DNA of 7,708 nt from Chloroflexota bacterium (GTDB taxonomy: Bacteria; Chloroflexota; Dehalococcoidia; Lucifugimonadales; Lucifugimonadaceae). The DNA lies in contig JAURLM010000288.1 of the NCBI GenBank assembly GCA_030831265.1, forward strand, positions 1-7,708, given 5' to 3'. The translations under genes were made by a program, and so were the position numbers. Under the pieces are notes generated by a model that saw only the letters and a list, made by a program, of their open reading frames with translations, was not told the DNA's origin and did no database searches. How positions within the stretch are numbered: the first letter of the stretch is position 1; each line of letters begins with the position of its first letter. Positions 1 through 5,576 of this stretch are shown here, in pieces.

Positions 1-836
1 CCGGGATCGACCAGCGGTTTTTCCACTGGAGCCACTACAGTTCCCGATGTCCCTACAGAAACAAGTAACGTGCCGGCCGCGACCACTCCGGCTCCCGCTG
101 CTGCACACGCGTTATCGGCTCCGCCACCGGCAACCGGGGTTCCGGTTGGAACGCCCATCATGTCAGCTGCCTTTGCGTTCACACGACCGGCGATGCCTCC
201 TGACTCCAGGATTGGAGGTAGCAGTGATCGGTCAAGGCCAAGCAGGTCGCACATCTCTGTTGACCACCTGCGCTGTGCAACGTCCATCAGCAGGGTAGCG
301 GCGGCGTCTGACGGCTCTGTAGCCAGTTCACCGGTCATCCTGAAGCGAACAAAGTCTTTGGCGAGGCAGAAGTGAGCGATACGTCCAAAATTTGCGGGTT
401 CGTTGTCACGCATCCACAGGAGTTTCGTCGCTGTGAAGCCTTCGAGTGCGGGGTTACCGCACATACGCCGGAGGCCATCGTCTCCAACGATTTCTCGGAT
501 GGTAATGCACTGCGCTGATGTGCGCACATCGCTCCACAGGATTGCGGGTCGGATTACGTTTCCATACGAATCCAGCGCAATTAGCGAGTGCATCTGGCCG
601 GATAGCCCGATGGCTTTCACGATGGTTGATGCGCCGAGGATATCAGTCACGGTGCGGACAGACTTTACGGTAGCTGCCCACCAATCTTCCGGCTGCTGCT
701 CCGCCCACCCGGGTTGAGGAACGGTTACCTGCATTGGCGAGTCGGCAGTTGCCAGCACCGTTCCCGTGCCGGAAACAGCAACGGCTTTCACGGATGACGT
801 GCCAACATCGATACCTATGAACGCTTCGTCTGGCAT
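1..836 (-). CDS. xylB: Xylulokinase (FGGY family), 3' end cut off by window edge
   Basis: Phosphorylates D-xylulose to xylulose 5-phosphate in the cytoplasm, feeding the pentose phosphate pathway. I translated the minus strand through to base 1 without a stop or frameshift: 278 codons of a family usually near 490-510 residues, so the N-terminal FGGY domain and the start of the C-terminal one are present. Visible motifs: the N-terminal phosphate loop IDVGTSSVKAV (residues 9-19), the xylulokinase-type SGQMH (79-83), LWSDVR (100-105), GGGADNA with the likely catalytic Asp241, and the second phosphate loop SVGTSGTV near the edge. The ATG at 834-836 fits the family start exactly; a GGAG lies about 12 nt upstream, rather far. 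The reading frame stays open upstream to 1025 (see the separate entry). Another FGGY sugar kinase is possible, but GQMH and LWxDxR favour xylulokinase. Confidence 0.93.
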   Translation of the reverse strand, partial: MPDEAFIGIDVGTSSVKAVAVSGTGTVLATADSPMQVTVPQPGWAEQQPEDWWAATVKSVRTVTDILGASTIVKAIGLSGQMHSLIALDSYGNVIRPAILWSDVRTSAQCITIREIVGDDGLRRMCGNPALEGFTATKLLWMRDNEPANFGRIAHFCLAKDFVRFRMTGELATEPSDAAATLLMDVAQRRWSTEMCDLLGLDRSLLPPILESGGIAGRVNAKAADMMGVPTGTPVAGGGADNACAAAGAGVVAAGTLLVSVGTSGTVVAPVEKPLVDP

Positions 837-1025
837 GAACTGGCTCAACTCCGAATAGTGACCGGTGAGCGAATTGTGCAGCAGGATACCGCGGCCGGGG
901 ACCTGTGTGCTGATCCTGTACGGCTGCGAACAAAGAAACACCCCCTCGTCACTGGAAACGAGCGAACTGAGACGCGTACGGGGGCTTGGTTTCTGGTTCG
1001 AAGTGGTCTTTCGTGAGCCAATGGG
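837..1025 (-). other. Open in-frame extension upstream of xylB, resembling a radical SAM/SPASM N-terminus
   Basis: The xylB frame is open upstream of its ATG as far as a TAG at 1026-1028. From a GTG at 939-941 it reads 35 codons, including the stretch VPGRGILLHNSLTGHYSEL, directly into xylB. That pattern (Tyr-x-Ile, then Gly-Arg-x-Leu-Leu-x-Asn-x-Leu-Thr-Gly, then Glu-Leu) resembles the short N-terminal domain seen before the radical SAM core in many peptide-modifying SPASM enzymes. No CxxxCxxC follows, because xylB begins instead. It could be the stump of a lost gene joined to xylB, an N-terminal extension, or chance. The GTG has a G-rich stretch directly against it but no properly spaced SD. 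Confidence 0.3.
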
Positions 1026-1174
1026 CTAGCGGGCGAGTCAGCGTAATCAGGTGACCCGACAGACGTTCTAGATGCAGACGCTGGATCAGGCCACCGGACG
1101 AAGGAGCGAGGCCAAATACCAGGTCACTACACCGTCGGAAAGAGCACAACAGGATGCTCAGGGAACAGCTCAGA
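837..1174. other. Stretch without an intact gene, between xylB and the IS remnant
   Basis: This stretch holds the open xylB extension described separately. It also holds a 66-codon minus-strand ORF (949-1149) in another frame, with no recognisable motif or SD. The minus strand carries several stops in the xylB frame at 1026-1070. I see no terminator with a T-run and no RNA gene. It may be eroded sequence left after IS loss. Confidence 0.5.
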
Positions 1175-1324
1175 TCAGCCTAATCTCTTTATTGGCAAAA
1201 GTGTGCCATTGTTGCTGACGTCCGACACGCCCATCTTGCGACAGACTTCACCGAACGATGTGCCGTTCTCCGCCTGGCGTAGGGCGAATGCGATCTGCTC
1301 CTGCGTGAATCTCGTCTTCCTCAA
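1175..1324 (-). pseudogene. IS3-family transposase OrfA, N-terminal remnant
   Basis: OrfA is the helix-turn-helix DNA-binding part of IS3-family transposases; OrfB carries the DDE catalytic domain. The protein begins at TTG (1322-1324), with GGGAGG at 1332-1337, 7 nt upstream. It reads RKTRFTQEQIAFALRQAE, then NGTSFGEVCRKMGVSD, the typical OrfA opening (residues 2-35). After that the usual aromatic/Trp-Lys-Lys segment is garbled, and a TGA at 1175-1177 ends it after 49 residues instead of about 85-100. No leucine zipper, OrfB or DDE motif follows, so the element is dead. It is too short to appear in ordinary ORF searches. Confidence 0.75.
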
Positions 1325-1372
1325 TGGATGACCTCCCTTTCAAGGGCCAGAATCATCCAGGCAAACTATCAC
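1175..1372 (-). mobile_element. IS3-type insertion sequence remnant (left end plus partial orfA)
   Basis: The orfA fragment is preceded on the minus strand by about 48 nt of non-coding sequence containing a GATGATTCTGGCCC segment and the SD. This is the usual leader layout of IS elements of this type. The outer boundary near 1372 is a guess: without a right end I could not match terminal inverted repeats or see a target-site duplication. Most of the roughly 1.2-1.4 kb expected for such an element is absent. Confidence 0.5.
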
Positions 1373-1475
1373 TTAGATCGGCGCGAATCTCGGTGAGAAG
1401 GTCACGGTCCAATACCGTTTTGATCAGACGACGCTAATTCATTATACGCCCCGGAATGTGTCCGTTACGAGGCAT
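1353..1475 (-). pseudogene. Small ORF interrupted by TAG at codon 14
   Basis: ATG at 1473-1475 follows a strong SD, AAAGGAGG at 1483-1490, spaced 7 nt. It encodes MPRNGHIPGRIMN and then meets TAG (1434-1436). The same frame continues with RRLIKTVLDRDLLTEIRADL and ends at TGA 1353-1355, 28 nt before the orfA start. The charged, helix-like continuation looks like protein, so I read it as a 40-residue gene broken by one nonsense codon, or as a 13-residue leader peptide in front of the IS orfA. I do not recognise the family. Confidence 0.35.
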
Positions 1476-1482
1476 GTGCACT

Positions 1483-1497
1483 CCTCCTTTCCGGAGG
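1483..1497 (-). promoter_or_regulatory. Hairpin covering the Shine-Dalgarno site of the small ORF
   Basis: On the minus strand CCTCC, GGAAA, GGAGG are consecutive. The five-base arms are fully complementary, and the downstream arm is the SD itself. The GGAAA loop resembles a stable GNRA-type loop. Folding would hide the ribosome binding site of the ORF starting at 1475. Whether this is regulation or chance is unknown. Confidence 0.3.
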
Positions 1498-1667
1498 CTA
1501 AATCTTCCCAGATTTCCTACTGACTCGTTGGACCAGTTTCACGGGAGACGGTCACGACAGTTCTGACTCAACCATCGTCCAGAATCTGAGGTTTCTACCG
1601 TTACCGTATCACTCGGCTGGGCCATGAGCGGTTTGAACTTCCGGCCGCTCCAACTATGCTTGAGTTA

Positions 1668-3068
1668 TTAACCGAATAAGTTTTTCGCTGACTCAAACGC
1701 ATTGAGAGTCGCAGACCGCGCTATAAAATGATCAACAATAGGAAAGGGATAACCTTTAATTGAGTTGGCGTTTTTGCCAAGTCGTGATGACTGCCAAGGC
1801 TGATGCACATATTTGTCTTCAATCTCACGAAGTTCAGGTATCCAAGTTCTCACAAACTCGCCATTGGGATCGAATTTCTGTCCTTGTAAAATTGGGTTGA
1901 ACACCCTGAAATATGGTGCTGCGTCAAGACCTGTACCAGCGGTCCACTGCCAACCGCCGGTATTCGCAGCAATGTCCCCATCGATAAGGTTGTGCATGAA
2001 CCATGATGCCCCCTCCCTCCAGTCGATGAGTAAGTCCTTGACCAAAAATGAAGCAACGATCATCCTGCCCCGATTATGTATCGTTCCTTTTGTGGCTAGC
2101 TGACGCATGCATGCGTCGACGATAGGGTATCCTGTGCAGCCGCTTTTCCATTTCAACAAATCATTCTCATCGCGGTTCCATGCGATATGATCAAATGCGG
2201 GTCGGAACGATTTCGTTACTGTGTGAGGAAAGTGATAAATCGCTGCTTGGAAAAATTCCCTCCAAATTAGCTCACTTATCCAGGTCTCGACCGCTGACCG
2301 TTGAGTGGATGGCAACAACGGATTGTCGAGCAAGTCGAACGCTTTTTCGATCAGAGCGTCAACTGACACCATTCCAAACTTCAGAAACGGGGACAGTCCT
2401 GAGGTAAGCTCCCTATCCATTCTTGATCGGTTGAACGAATAATCAAATATGTCCCCGTCGTCAGCCAAAAAATCAGCGGCTTTTTCCAGTCCGACCGTCT
2501 CCCCTGAACTAACTGAAGTCTTTGGTTCAGGGATTGGTTTTGATTCCAATCGTTGAGCCCGTGCGAAAGTTATCGACTCAAGGTCATACTCGGCTTTTTT
2601 TGGCAACTGAAGTGACAGCCAACGCTTCTTGAATTGAGAGAAAACTTGGTATGGTGCCCCATTGTCTGTTCGAACTTCATCAGGATGAAAAATGGTCAGG
2701 CCGCGTGTTAAGAAAAGTTTCACCTCCATGCTGACCTTTTCATCCCGCTGTCTGGCGTAAGGCGTGTAATCCTCTTCGGCATAGATCGGAGCCTGAAAGT
2801 GATCAGAAATTCTTCTTAGAACTTGCTCTGGTTGTCCGACCTGCACGAACAACTTGCCGCCGAACCTTCGGAGTTGTTTATCTAGCTCGATCAACCCTGA
2901 GAAGAGGAAGTCGGTACGAAGAGACTGTGCACTACGGATGAACACTGGATCGAGTATGAACAGCGGTATCACTTCGCGATGTTCCCGAGATGCCAACTCA
3001 AGAGCAGGGTTGCTCGTAAGGCGAAGATCTCGTCGCACCCACCAGATCGAATACTGATCTTGCGTCAT
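1668..3068 (-). CDS. phrB: Deoxyribodipyrimidine photolyase, class I CPD type
   Basis: Light-driven flavoenzyme that splits cyclobutane pyrimidine dimers in DNA; cytoplasmic and monomeric. At 466 residues it is complete and of normal length. The N-terminal antenna (Rossmann-like) domain spans about residues 6-165, with WVRRDLRLTSNPAL at 10-23. The FAD-binding domain covers about 195-462: TSGLSPFLKFG (222-232), ELIWREFF (266-273), TGYPIVDACMRQL (312-324), IHNRGRMIVASFLVKDLL (330-347), GDIAANTGGWQW (364-375), DAAPYFRVFNP (382-392). The electron-transfer tryptophans align with the spacing recalled for E. coli W306/W359/W382 as W297, W350 and W373; N369 matches the Asn beside FAD N5. ATG at 3066-3068 has GGAGGG at 3075-3080, 6 nt away. 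It ends in tandem TAA codons. A cryptochrome role is possible, but the intact triad and the Asn favour repair. It has no operon partner: both flanks are fragments. Confidence 0.96.
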   Translation of the reverse strand: MTQDQYSIWWVRRDLRLTSNPALELASREHREVIPLFILDPVFIRSAQSLRTDFLFSGLIELDKQLRRFGGKLFVQVGQPEQVLRRISDHFQAPIYAEEDYTPYARQRDEKVSMEVKLFLTRGLTIFHPDEVRTDNGAPYQVFSQFKKRWLSLQLPKKAEYDLESITFARAQRLESKPIPEPKTSVSSGETVGLEKAADFLADDGDIFDYSFNRSRMDRELTSGLSPFLKFGMVSVDALIEKAFDLLDNPLLPSTQRSAVETWISELIWREFFQAAIYHFPHTVTKSFRPAFDHIAWNRDENDLLKWKSGCTGYPIVDACMRQLATKGTIHNRGRMIVASFLVKDLLIDWREGASWFMHNLIDGDIAANTGGWQWTAGTGLDAAPYFRVFNPILQGQKFDPNGEFVRTWIPELREIEDKYVHQPWQSSRLGKNANSIKGYPFPIVDHFIARSATLNAFESAKNLFG

Positions 3069-3080
3069 CTAGAACCCTCC

Positions 3081-3129
3081 AACCCGGCACGGGTTATTTT
3101 CGTAACTATGCCAGCCTAGACGCTAGGCT
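3081..3129 (-). promoter_or_regulatory. Two short palindromes in the photolyase leader
   Basis: AACCCG at 3081-3086 pairs with CGGGTT at 3090-3095, directly beside the SD. AGCCTAG at 3113-3119 pairs with CTAGGCT at 3123-3129, about 45-60 nt upstream of the start codon. A weak promoter reading on the minus strand places the second palindrome in the spacer between TGGAAG and CATAGT (17 nt), as MerR-family operators often lie. Both matches to sigma-70 boxes are poor, so this is only a candidate operator/leader region. Confidence 0.3.
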
Positions 3130-3163
3130 TCCACTACTGAGAACGGCAACGTAAACACAGGGA

Positions 3164-3201
3164 TTATCTGCTCTAGTTTCACCCTGTATGAGAGCAGATA
3201 A
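3164..3201. repeat. Perfect 11-bp inverted repeat, 16-nt spacer
   Basis: TTATCTGCTCT (3164-3174) and AGAGCAGATAA (3191-3201) are exact reverse complements. It lies 20 nt past the stop of the FxLYD-like fragment and about 95 nt upstream of the photolyase start. Neither strand has a T-run after the stem and the stem is AT-rich, so an ordinary intrinsic terminator is doubtful; an operator or transcript-end hairpin is equally possible. Confidence 0.6.
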
Positions 3202-3220
3202 ACAGGCTTGCTTACGGTGT

Positions 3221-3418
3221 TTAAAACTCACGTATCGCGGTGATGTCTGTCACCTGTGCCGATGTAGCGGTGTCCTCGACCACCAGCGCAGAGAACTTCC
3301 ACACTTGACCAGGGCCAAGCCCCGCCGCGTTGTCCATCGTTGAGTCGACTACAACACTGTAACCATCAGTCAGCGAGGTAGTCCCGGTTTGTGCCCTCAG
3401 TTTGAGACTGTCCGGTGG
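3221..3418 (-). pseudogene. C-terminal fragment of an FxLYD-like extracytoplasmic domain protein
   Basis: The minus frame ending at TAA 3221-3223 reads 65 residues, including LTDGYSVVVDSTMDN and then LGPGQVWKFSALVVED. An Asp/Ser-rich strand followed by 'L-x-P-G-x-x-W-K-F' is typical of the end of FxLYD-type beta-sandwich domains, which are found in secreted or membrane-anchored proteins and have no known enzymatic activity. No start codon or SD is found. Upstream the frame turns Arg-rich and runs to a stop, while a neighbouring frame looks more protein-like (for example LGEPSFAAAFSDPVEH), suggesting a frameshift near 3400-3420. There is no signal peptide in what remains. I read it as a decayed gene tail; domain assignment is by eye. 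Confidence 0.4.
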
Positions 3419-3539
3419 CGTGTTCGACCGGATCCGAAAAAGCCGCCGCGAACGACGGCTCGCCCAGACTGACGAGCACCTCGTGAAATCAGTACGGCGG
3501 CCTGCCCAAGAACTCCGGCTAGTGTTTAGTTACATTACT

Positions 3540-3830
3540 CTAACAAGACCTACTGTTTCTTCTGGAAGAAACGAGGAACGCGTGCAGGGCTGAGATGACG
3601 AGTATCGCGACCACTCCGGTGATGAGCAGAAGCTCTGCGGATTCGCCGCAATCCGGCTCGGTGGAGCCTAGGCACCCTGCAATTCCGCCGGCCGTCGCAA
3701 GTACGAGCATGAACCCGGCTCCAACTACCCTGACGAGAATCGAGATAATCACCTGCGTTTCTTCGTGGAGGTACACCCAGCCGAGGCCAATCGGTATCGG
3801 TAGCAGGTTCAAGAGCGCGGCCACGACCAA
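3540..3830 (-). CDS. Small three-helix membrane protein, unknown function; true start probably upstream of a nonsense codon
   Basis: The 96-residue frame holds three hydrophobic stretches, about residues 3-20 (AALLNLLPIPIGLGWVYL), 27-52 and 66-87, and a basic tail ending RRNSRSC, so it should sit in the inner membrane. Cys53 and Cys60 lie in the loop between helices two and three. The opening pattern 'ALLNL-x-P-x-P-x-GLGW-x-YL' recalls small TM2-like proteins of unknown role. The TTG at 3828-3830 has no SD. The far better start is ATG at 3858-3860 with AAGGTGG at 3867-3873 (6 nt spacing), in the same frame but cut by TAA at 3846-3848 (codon 5). So the gene is either a recent nonsense pseudogene or initiates internally. 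Ends at TAG 3540-3542. Confidence 0.6.
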   Translation of the reverse strand: MVVAALLNLLPIPIGLGWVYLHEETQVIISILVRVVGAGFMLVLATAGGIAGCLGSTEPDCGESAELLLITGVVAILVISALHAFLVSSRRNSRSC

Positions 3831-3845
3831 GCTTGGGGCCTTGTA

Positions 3846-3860
3846 TTACCGACTGAACAT
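3846..3860 (-). other. Separated 5' end of the membrane protein gene: ATG plus in-frame TAA at codon 5
   Basis: ATG TTC AGT CGG TAA encodes MFSR-stop and is followed without frame change by YKAPSLVVAALLNLL. The near-perfect SD AAGGTGG at 3867-3873 supports this as the ancestral start. TAA cannot be selenocysteine; one base change from CAA, AAA, GAA or TAC/TAT would explain it, as would a sequencing error. Confidence 0.5.
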
Positions 3861-3935
3861 CACACACCACCTTCACCCGGAGTATCGACTGTACTGGCGT
3901 GAAGTTGCGCCCAGGTGGGTGAGCATCGCATGAGG

Positions 3936-4139
3936 TCAGTACGGGGGCCTCTCCACAGGCATCCTGTCCTTCTTCAGCACATCTGACACCCACTTGCCGA
4001 CGCGGTGCGTATCGTCCCTGGTAACGCTCGCATCAGCCCAGGCCGCAAGTTGCCTGTGTGGGCGAATCAACTGAGGACCCAGCTGAGAATCTGCGCTCGC
4101 ACCTCGAATAGTGCAGGTGCTGCTGTTTCCATCACGGAT
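3936..4139 (-). pseudogene. Fragment of an unknown protein, C-terminal half well preserved
   Basis: The frame ending at TGA 3936-3938 reads LIRPHRQLAAWADASV, then TRDDTHRVGKWVSDVLKKD and ends PVERPPY. This is a charged, amphipathic sequence with normal composition, so I take it as real coding. No start codon with an SD exists in this frame before its TGA at 4143-4145. A second frame offers ATG at 4130-4132 with METAAPALFEVRAQILSWVL, which stops just where the first frame becomes convincing. A single indel near 4073-4080 would join them into a protein of about 65-70 residues. I do not recognise the family and see no membrane segment or metal-binding motif. Confidence 0.4.
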
Positions 4140-4222
4140 TGTTCACGGCCGGTGTGATTTCGTGGCTCTTCTATGTTTTAGATTCGCCGTACAACGCCAG
4201 ATATCGAGCGAAGTGTTGTGTG

Positions 4223-4405
4223 ATGCGCACTAAAAAGTCGCAGCATTCGCCGGATTCGGAATACGAACAAGCTTGGTACTTCCAGCGAAGCGGATTATCG
4301 ATCTCCAAGGTGGATCACGGATTCCAACGGTTCCTGGGAATCTCAGACGCCAGCCTCGATCCAGACCTGTACGGCATGCAAAGGGTCTGGAAATCGAAGC
4401 CTTAA
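4223..4405 (+). CDS. Possible small hypothetical protein
   Basis: ATG at 4223-4225 opens 60 codons that include SEYEQAWYFQRSGLSISKVD and end GMQRVWKSKP before TAA. The mix of aromatic, acidic and basic residues is protein-like, and no better reading exists on the minus strand here. The frame extends upstream to a TTG at 4139 with a hydrophobic start (VISWLFYVLDSPY), but neither start has a good SD. No family is recognised; it may be a remnant or a chance ORF. Confidence 0.3.
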   Translation: MRTKKSQHSPDSEYEQAWYFQRSGLSISKVDHGFQRFLGISDASLDPDLYGMQRVWKSKP

Positions 4406-4514
4406 CGAAGTTACCAGCGGTTTGATCGTCCCATGTGGCACATGTGGTGGCTCGGGACTCGTCTCGCCACAGTGATCCGGGCTCGGTAGCGACCGGGCAC
4501 AGGAGGATGAGGTC

Positions 4515-4586
4515 ATGTTTTCTCTGTACTTCATAGAGTCTCAACTAATGCAGGCTGGTTATCCGGAGAAGGTCGGACGTTTTTGA
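4515..4586 (+). other. Separated 5' segment of the next gene: strong SD, ATG, 23 codons, then in-frame TGA
   Basis: AGGAGG at 4501-4506 sits 8 nt before ATG 4515-4517. The frame reads MFSLYFIESQLMQAGYPEKV and three more residues, meets TGA at 4584-4586, and continues in the same frame as KKELVRAGAFDGAMVLLARS. The helical character runs smoothly across the stop, so codons 1-23 and the downstream ORF look like one ancestral gene. I looked for a bacterial SECIS hairpin in the 40 nt after the TGA and found only three-pair stems, so selenocysteine is unlikely. Confidence 0.55.
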
Positions 4587-4598
4587 AAGAAAGAACTG

Positions 4599-5171
4599 GT
4601 GCGAGCAGGAGCATTCGACGGAGCGATGGTACTGCTCGCACGATCTGCAGCCGTACTGGCAGCGACAAACCAGGAACGGGCAGTTCGCCTTTTGTGCCAG
4701 GTGGCTGAAAAACCAGATAGATGGAGTGATGAGGCAGCTGAGGATCTGCTTGCATCTACCGATCCATACTCGCTTATCAACGAACATCCTGATCACTCCC
4801 CGTACGCCGTGTACATGACGCTTTTTTCGACGGGGCCGTTTGCGTTGGGTCCCGGAGCTGATGGGAGGGTGCCTTGGGACTGGGTCAAGACTGAGTTCAT
4901 GCCTGCCTACCAGTTAGGGTTGGCAAAATCACTTTGCTGGGGACTGATGCACCCTGAAAACATCAGGATAATTGTGGAATCGGAGTTAGGCGCGAGTACT
5001 GGAACCCTAGACTACTACGCAGGCATCGGACTCCAGCTTCCGTCAGGTGGTTCGCTTGAGTCGATCTCACGGAGTGTGGAAGCAATTGTCGATAGCTACG
5101 AATCGACGTTCTCCGCGCTTCCTCAGCCCCAGCCGGAACTGCTGATAGCGGTGAACAAGCTACGGATATAA
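4599..5171 (+). CDS. Unrecognised soluble protein (190 codons; ancestral gene probably 4515-5171)
   Basis: I do not recognise the family. The sequence has no signal peptide or membrane helix. Its first 40 residues form Ala-rich amphipathic helix (VLLARSAAVLAATNQERAVR), reminiscent of helical-hairpin repeats. The middle is richer in Gly, Pro and aromatics (TDPYSLINEHPDHSPYAVYM, then GRVPWDWVKTEFMPAYQLGL), and the tail is acidic then Pro-rich before TAA. Two short phrases, CWGLMHPENIR and LDYYAGIGLQLPSG, would be useful search seeds. GTG 4599-4601 is the first start after the in-frame TGA and has only a weak GAAAG-type SD; ATG 4626 is an alternative. The strong SD belongs to ATG 4515 upstream of the TGA. 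The gene stands alone between fragments and a terminator 320 nt downstream. Confidence 0.7.
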   Translation: MRAGAFDGAMVLLARSAAVLAATNQERAVRLLCQVAEKPDRWSDEAAEDLLASTDPYSLINEHPDHSPYAVYMTLFSTGPFALGPGADGRVPWDWVKTEFMPAYQLGLAKSLCWGLMHPENIRIIVESELGASTGTLDYYAGIGLQLPSGGSLESISRSVEAIVDSYESTFSALPQPQPELLIAVNKLRI

Positions 5172-5489
5172 CCTCAAGAAGCCGAAATTCTTGCCCTAGA
5201 ATCCCACCAAAGCACGAGTTACTGCGCAGGCTGAGTGATGACATATGGCCCGGCAGGGATTAACAGTGACGGGTTGTGGCTGACGTGTCGAAATCCTGTT
5301 TCACCGGTAGTCGGTCAACCGCGAATCATCAGTGACATCTCTCGCATCGTGGCACTCTGGTCCGGGGTTAGGCGCCCTCTCATGTTCGTCTTGTCTAGGT
5401 TGTCTGCCGCTGCGTAGCCTCACTGGAGCAGGGTCAGTGGTTTGCCCAATCGACATCTCCCGTTAAGCAGTCTCCAGCAAGTGCTCATC
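5172..5489. other. Stretch without a supported gene
   Basis: A plus-strand ORF at 5235-5417 (60 codons) has no SD and unremarkable composition, so I do not call it. On the minus strand 5315-5383 gives a protein-like 22-residue piece (RGRLTPDQSATMREMSLM) with no SD, stopping at TGA; the same frame continues with further open codons beyond that stop. This may be the residue of an eroded gene. No tRNA, repeat array or promoter was recognised. Confidence 0.4.
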
Positions 5490-5527
5490 AAGGCCCCTCG
5501 CCCTCACCTGCGGGGAGCTTTGCTTTT
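5490..5527 (+). terminator. Rho-independent terminator, plus strand
   Basis: AAGGCCCCTCGC (5490-5501) and GCGGGGAGCTTT (5510-5521) form a 12-position stem with one mismatch and two wobble pairs, an 8-nt loop CCTCACCT, and then GCTTTT. The T-run lies on the plus strand only. The nearest supported upstream plus-strand gene ends at 5171, so the transcript it ends has about 320 nt of non-coding 3' sequence or an unseen gene. It also insulates the convergent TerC gene. Confidence 0.7.
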
Positions 5528-5576
5528 AAGCGATAGCTGTTCCTGAGCGATGGCTGGAGTGACCTGACCCCCGCAA

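Noticed and set aside
949..1149. 66-codon minus-strand ORF beside the IS remnant
   Set aside because: No SD, no motif, and it crosses sequence that reads more like protein in another frame; kept only as part of the intergenic description.
3489..3949. 14-bp near-repeat (13 identities) at 3489-3502 and 3936-3949, both reading Arg-Pro-Pro-Tyr-stop on the minus strand
   Set aside because: Striking at first, but a 14-mer with one mismatch is expected a few times by chance in this window, and the sequences on either side are unrelated.
3550..3993. 147-codon minus-strand ORF
   Set aside because: Arg/Pro/Cys-rich composition typical of an antisense or shifted-frame shadow. It overlaps the hydrophobic three-helix ORF and the better-composed fragment ending at 3936.
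4432..4444. 13-bp palindrome CATGTGGCACATG upstream of the 4515 gene
   Set aside because: Six-base arms with short spacers are expected about ten times in this window; no promoter boxes flank it.
4230..4544. 104-codon minus-strand ORF opposite the 4223-4405 ORF
   Set aside because: Arg- and Thr-rich shadow composition, overlaps the strong SD/ATG of the plus-strand gene at 4515, no SD of its own.
4584..4625. Selenocysteine insertion at the in-frame TGA
   Set aside because: Only three-pair stems can be drawn in the 40 nt downstream, and no Sec-family motif is present. Nearby genes show other early stops (TAA, TAG) that cannot be Sec.
5235..5417. 60-codon plus-strand ORF
   Set aside because: No SD, no recognisable pattern, and its minus-strand counterpart is at least as protein-like.
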